A stretch of 17,663 nucleotides of DNA, taken from contig CAZAFM010000047.1 in assembly GCA_964484395.1 (NCBI GenBank), positions 1-17,663 of the forward strand. Reading direction: 5' to 3'. A program made the position numbers and the translations under genes. Numbering within the stretch: the first letter of the stretch is position 1; each line of letters starts with the position of its first letter. The notes under the pieces were generated by a model. It did no database searches, was not told the DNA's origin, and worked only from the letters and a program-made list of their open reading frames with translations. Below, one piece after another: positions 15,322-17,663 of the stretch. The DNA comes from CAZAFM01 sp964484395 (lineage in GTDB: Bacteria; Campylobacterota; Campylobacteria; Campylobacterales; CAZAFM01).

Positions 15322-15722
15322 AAGGCTGCAAAAGCTTTTTTTTCTAAAGAATACAGTGTATATCTTACTGATTTAAAAACCTCACTATCACAAACTTCTA
15401 GACTTTTGCAAATCTCCTCTAGAACTCTAGATGCTTCTTGTGCTCTTTTGAAGTTTGATATAACTATATCTTTTGGGGATTTATTGGTTTTTTCACTATT
15501 AGTTGAGGTTCTGAGGATGTCTCCTTCTATATCTCTTGAATCAGTTATGCTTTTGTAGCACTCTAGCTTGATACTGTGTCGTAACTCTTTTAGCTCATAT
15601 GCAAGAGATCTGTCTTCATATAGGTATCTAAAGAGATCTTCAATAACTCTAATACCCTCTTTAAGTCTATTTAGATTCGCATCTACAATGCGGAGTAAAG
15701 AAGCATCAGCCTCTTTACTCAT
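15318..15722 (-). CDS. thiD2: Stand-alone ThiD2-type protein (putative HMP-phosphate kinase)
   Basis: A 134-residue protein matching the domain found at the N-terminus of long ThiE proteins in cyanobacteria, known as ThiD2. Visible signatures are RIVDANLNRLKEGIRVIED (residues 11-29), LKELRHSIKLE, SRDIEGDILRTSTNSE and NFKRAQEASRVLEEICK. ThiD2 is described as a monofunctional hydroxymethylpyrimidine-phosphate kinase in thiamine synthesis. Here there is no fused ThiE domain. Similar short proteins in Campylobacterota are often labelled thiamine-phosphate pyrophosphorylase, which would be misleading because the TIM-barrel is absent. I chose ATG 15722 because the family similarity starts about ten residues later and the ATG overlaps the BI-1 stop by 8 nt. 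A longer start at 15761 would add 13 residues unlike the family. The protein is cytoplasmic. Confidence 0.82.
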   Translation of the reverse strand: MSKEADASLLRIVDANLNRLKEGIRVIEDLFRYLYEDRSLAYELKELRHSIKLECYKSITDSRDIEGDILRTSTNSEKTNKSPKDIVISNFKRAQEASRVLEEICKSLEVCDSEVFKSVRYTLYSLEKKAFAAF

Positions 15723-16452
15723 CGCTACTAAAAATCCCAAATAGCTGAAGTAGTGAAACAAAAAGATTTAGAAAGTCTATATATAGTGCAACTGCTGCTT
15801 CAACGGGACTAGCAAATGCTCCTTTGATGATGTTTTGTGTATCATAAACAATAAATGCACTAAAAAGTAGCGCACCAAAACTAGCAATACCTACTTGCAG
15901 TAGAGGACTACCAAGGAAGATATTTACAACTGCCATAACCAAAATAACAATAAGAGCAATAAAAAGTGGCTTACCCATAGATGTAAAGTCTCTAGTTGTA
16001 GTCATAGAGTAGAATGAAAGTACACCAAAGATAACTGATGTAGTTGCAAATGTTTTAGCAACTATAGCTCCACCACCAGGAAGTCCTAATATGTGACTTA
16101 GAAGTGGAGCTAGGGTTAGACCACTTACAAGAGTAAATGCAAAAAGCACTACTAGGTTAAGACCGGGCTTACTTCTTAGAGCATAAATACCAAATAGAAG
16201 ACCCAGCTCCAGTATTACAAGCCCCCAATACCAAGTAGCAATAGTCTCACTAAATCCAAGTCCAACATACGCACCAGTAGCAGCAGCAACTAATGAAGCT
16301 GCAAAGATTTGATATGTTTTTCTTAGAAAAGCAACTATAGATGATCTATCACTTGGATCAACCCTCTCCTGAGTATACCCCTCACTACTAGCAACTGGCT
16401 CTTCAGCCCTACTTGCAGCACTACTTACATAATCCCTATCGTATAATGCCAT
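15715..16452 (-). CDS. BI-1/YccA-family (TMBIM) inner-membrane protein
   Basis: A 245-residue protein with a soluble Ser/Glu-rich N-terminus (1-40) and seven hydrophobic segments (about 47-66, 70-90, 98-117, 130-152, 160-180, 185-208, 218-240). YDTQNIIKGA near the sixth segment and the final helix are characteristic of the Bax inhibitor-1/YccA family. Bacterial members are calcium-leak-type or FtsH-interacting membrane proteins; the exact role here is not shown by the sequence. ATG 16452 has a strong SD (AAGGAG, 8-nt spacing). It follows the Bax-like glucosaminidase by 23 nt and overlaps thiD2 by 8 nt, so the three genes probably form one transcript. The name similarity of this family and E. 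coli Bax upstream is coincidental. Confidence 0.93.
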   Translation of the reverse strand: MALYDRDYVSSAASRAEEPVASSEGYTQERVDPSDRSSIVAFLRKTYQIFAASLVAAATGAYVGLGFSETIATWYWGLVILELGLLFGIYALRSKPGLNLVVLFAFTLVSGLTLAPLLSHILGLPGGGAIVAKTFATTSVIFGVLSFYSMTTTRDFTSMGKPLFIALIVILVMAVVNIFLGSPLLQVGIASFGALLFSAFIVYDTQNIIKGAFASPVEAAVALYIDFLNLFVSLLQLFGIFSSDE

Positions 16453-16475
16453 CTTCTAATCTCCTTTTTATAGTC

Positions 16476-17225
16476 TTAATATAAGCTAATAAGCTCATTA
16501 GGCTTAAAGTTAGTCACATCCGCCATTGTAGCATCAAAAATAGTCAAATCATTATCATAAATAACATCTTTAACTCTTTTTATGTAGCTTCCTTTGAGGA
16601 TTGAGTATTTGCTTAGATACTCAATTGCACTATCTCCAGCTATAAAACCACCAGCTAGTCTATGTCTAACTCTAGCATCTCTAAAACCCTTATAGGCTGT
16701 GTGAATATTTAGGTTTAGCATATATGCTCTAACTGAGTCTTTTATGTCTTCGAATATTCTGATTCTCTCATATTTACCCTTAACTGCTCTACCTTTGAAG
16801 CCTAGATTTTTGCTAAAAACATAGTGTCCATAGTAGTTGTTAAGCTCTCTAGCATATTCACTCTCTCCCCATCCAGTCTCCAAAACTGCTTGAGCTACTG
16901 CCATAGATGGTGGAATCATATCTACTTTGTTTAGATACTCATCTTTGTTAAAAAGATCATTTATCTTATACTTCTCTGCAATTTTTGCGAGTTTTTGAAT
17001 ATTGTGTTGTTTGTTTGGTCCATTTAGCTTTAAAAAAAACTCTTTTGAAAAAAAGTTATTGACGAACTCTCTTTCAAGCGCTATTTTCTTATTCTCTTCT
17101 ATGATAGCTGGCAAAAGATCATTCATAAAATTCTGCTTTTTTGCACTTTCAAACTGAACTCCATAACTGCTACCACCAAAAGCTACTAAACTAAGTAGAA
17201 AAAATATAGATAAAACTATTCTCAA
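16476..17225 (-). CDS. Bax-like secreted glucosaminidase-domain protein
   Basis: A 249-residue exported protein with a signal peptide (1-22, core VLSIFFLLSLVAF). The C-terminal two thirds is a glucosaminidase (GH73/FlgJ-like) domain. IPPSMAVAQAVLETGWGESE (104-123) contains the putative catalytic Glu E116, and NNYYGHYVF, typical of the family, follows. It is closest in layout to E. coli Bax. It probably cuts the glycan strand of peptidoglycan in the periplasm, either for cell-wall turnover or to open the wall for an envelope machine. There is no FlgJ rod-capping domain, and no flagellar gene lies nearby. The start is TTG at 17225: AAGGAG (17231-17236) is 5 nt before it, while the ATG at 17229 is out of frame and too close to the SD. 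First gene of the bax/BI-1/thiD2 run. Confidence 0.9.
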   Translation of the reverse strand: MRIVLSIFFLLSLVAFGGSSYGVQFESAKKQNFMNDLLPAIIEENKKIALEREFVNNFFSKEFFLKLNGPNKQHNIQKLAKIAEKYKINDLFNKDEYLNKVDMIPPSMAVAQAVLETGWGESEYARELNNYYGHYVFSKNLGFKGRAVKGKYERIRIFEDIKDSVRAYMLNLNIHTAYKGFRDARVRHRLAGGFIAGDSAIEYLSKYSILKGSYIKRVKDVIYDNDLTIFDATMADVTNFKPNELISLY

Positions 17226-17230
17226 TCATG

Positions 17231-17236
17231 CTCCTT
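17231..17236 (-). promoter_or_regulatory. Ribosome-binding site that selects the TTG start of the glucosaminidase gene
   Basis: Perfect AAGGAG on the - strand, 5 nt upstream of the TTG at 17225. The only nearby ATG (17229) is in another frame that stops after 12 codons. Confidence 0.65.
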
Positions 17237-17264
17237 GAACTGTTTTGTGTTAAATTTGGGGATA

Positions 17265-17270
17265 ATTGTA
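17265..17270 (-). promoter_or_regulatory. Putative -10 box for the glucosaminidase/BI-1/thiD2 operon
   Basis: TACAAT on the - strand within GATACAATTATC, giving a leader of about 33 nt before the TTG at 17225. No clear -35. The flanking spacer (17271-17339) is very AT-rich with nothing else recognised. Confidence 0.4.
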
Positions 17271-17339
17271 TCAAAAATCTTTCTTACATTACCTTTAAAA
17301 AATATTTTACTTTTTTCACTTATAAATTGTAGTTTTTTA

Positions 17340-17359
17340 CTTACAACACGCACAGTAAG
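17340..17359. promoter_or_regulatory. Small inverted repeat upstream of the toxin-antitoxin promoter (possible operator)
   Basis: CTTAC and GTAAG form an inverted repeat separated by 10 nt, 15 nt before the extended -10 box of the antitoxin gene. A second one, TTGTA (17327-17331) and TACAA (17342-17346), overlaps it. Toxin-antitoxin operons are usually autorepressed at such sites. The arms are short, so chance is possible. Confidence 0.25.
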
Positions 17360-17374
17360 CCACATATAATTTTG

Positions 17375-17383
17375 TGATATAAT
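17375..17383 (+). promoter_or_regulatory. Extended -10 promoter of the toxin-antitoxin operon
   Basis: TGATATAAT, a perfect extended -10 element (TG-N-TATAAT), 32 nt before the antitoxin ATG. A further TATAAT lies at 17365-17370. Confidence 0.55.
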
Positions 17384-17415
17384 CATTTACTACTTAAATA
17401 AAAAAGGTGTTGCTT

Positions 17416-17610
17416 ATGGTAATACGAATAGAGATGGCGGAGAATATCGTTGATAAAGTGATGTCATTTTTACAAAATCTACCAAAAAATGAGATAAAGC
17501 TGGATGTAGAGAAAGAGTCTAGCATAAAACATAAGCCAAAAAAGCTCAAAAGCATTTCTCTAAAAACAAAAGGTTTTACATTTAACAGAGAAGAAGCAAA
17601 TGCAAGATAA
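17416..17610 (+). CDS. Antitoxin of a PIN-domain toxin-antitoxin module
   Basis: A 64-residue, highly charged small protein directly upstream of and overlapping a PIN-domain toxin gene by 11 nt, the standard layout of VapBC-type modules. The N-terminal part (IRIEMAENIVDKVMSFLQNL, residues 3-22) is probably a beta-strand plus helix for dimerisation or DNA binding. The C-terminus SLKTKGFTFNREEANAR is a short tail of the kind I associate with antitoxins paired with PIN toxins in this phylum, and it would wrap the toxin. I chose ATG 17416 because AAAGG (17403-17407) lies 8 nt before it. A GTG at 17407 overlaps that SD and is unlikely. The exact antitoxin family is uncertain, so no symbol is given. 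It is likely autoregulated through the upstream inverted repeat. Confidence 0.78.
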   Translation: MVIRIEMAENIVDKVMSFLQNLPKNEIKLDVEKESSIKHKPKKLKSISLKTKGFTFNREEANAR

Positions 17611-17663
17611 GGTCTTTATTGATACTAATATCATCATATACTCATACTCTGAAGATGAACCCT
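17600..17663 (+). CDS. PIN-domain toxin (VapC-like), 5' fragment cut by window end
   Basis: Only the first 21 codons are visible. They read MQDKVFIDTNIIIYSYSED, the classic N-terminus of a PIN-domain ribonuclease with the first metal-binding Asp (D8) and the conserved TN after it. VapC toxins cut tRNA or rRNA when freed from their antitoxin. The ATG at 17600 overlaps the antitoxin stop region by 11 nt, so translation is coupled. The rest lies beyond the window, so intactness cannot be judged. Confidence 0.82.
   Translation, partial: MQDKVFIDTNIIIYSYSEDEP

Noticed and set aside
15723..15761. Longer start for the ThiD2-like gene
   Set aside because: The extra residues are a shadow of the end of the BI-1 gene and do not look like the family.
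17226..17415. Possible small RNA or tRNA in the 190-nt spacer
   Set aside because: No cloverleaf or strong hairpin with a T-tract. The spacer is explained by two divergent promoters.

Overview
The window is AT-rich bacterial DNA, most likely from a Campylobacterota (epsilonproteobacterial) genome of the Sulfurimonas / Sulfuricurvum / Sulfurovum kind. The evidence is the gene content: MqnC of the futalosine menaquinone pathway sits directly between bamA and a degenerate M16 protease, the order I recall from Helicobacter pylori (HP0655-HP0657). dnaB is followed by a short ComEC, as in H. pylori HP1362-HP1361. A periplasmic cysteine-rich Sel1-repeat protein of the Helicobacter Hcp type is also present. 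No genus can be fixed from sequence alone.

Region 1 (1-3917, + strand) is an accessory defence block: the C-terminal part of an unrecognised AT-rich gene (weak resemblance to the end of an SF2-type helicase), then a type I restriction-modification operon with hsdM, an Abi-like HEPN-domain gene and hsdS. hsdM is interrupted by exactly 100 Ns, probably a placeholder for a longer missing piece. No hsdR is visible. A 29-codon ORF bridges hsdM and the HEPN gene with overlaps at both ends.

Region 2 (3977-5320) holds a divergent pair: a secreted LprI-like/Sel1-repeat protein (- strand) and a HIT-family nucleotide-binding protein (+ strand).

Region 3 (5304-14357, - strand) is a tight six-gene run read as bamA > mqnC > M16-like > recG > dnaB > comEC, with TTGA and ATGA stop/start overlaps, gaps of 4 and 9 nt, and a 44-nt overlap. 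It joins outer-membrane assembly, menaquinone synthesis, a periplasmic protease-like protein, fork repair, replication and DNA uptake. A single promoter upstream of bamA could drive all of it.

Region 4 (14358-15321) is tyrA (prephenate dehydrogenase), divergent from bamA. Region 5 (15318-17225, - strand) is a second run: a Bax-like glucosaminidase, a BI-1/YccA-family membrane protein and a stand-alone ThiD2-type thiamine protein. Region 6 (17226-17663) contains a divergent promoter region and a toxin-antitoxin module: a 64-residue antitoxin overlapping the start of a PIN-domain (VapC-like) toxin cut off by the window edge.

I found no tRNA, rRNA, CRISPR array, transposase or complete prophage gene. 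The most novel-looking material is the defence block, especially the HEPN gene embedded between the methylase and specificity genes. Several genes start with TTG or GTG, and ribosome-binding sites decided those starts.
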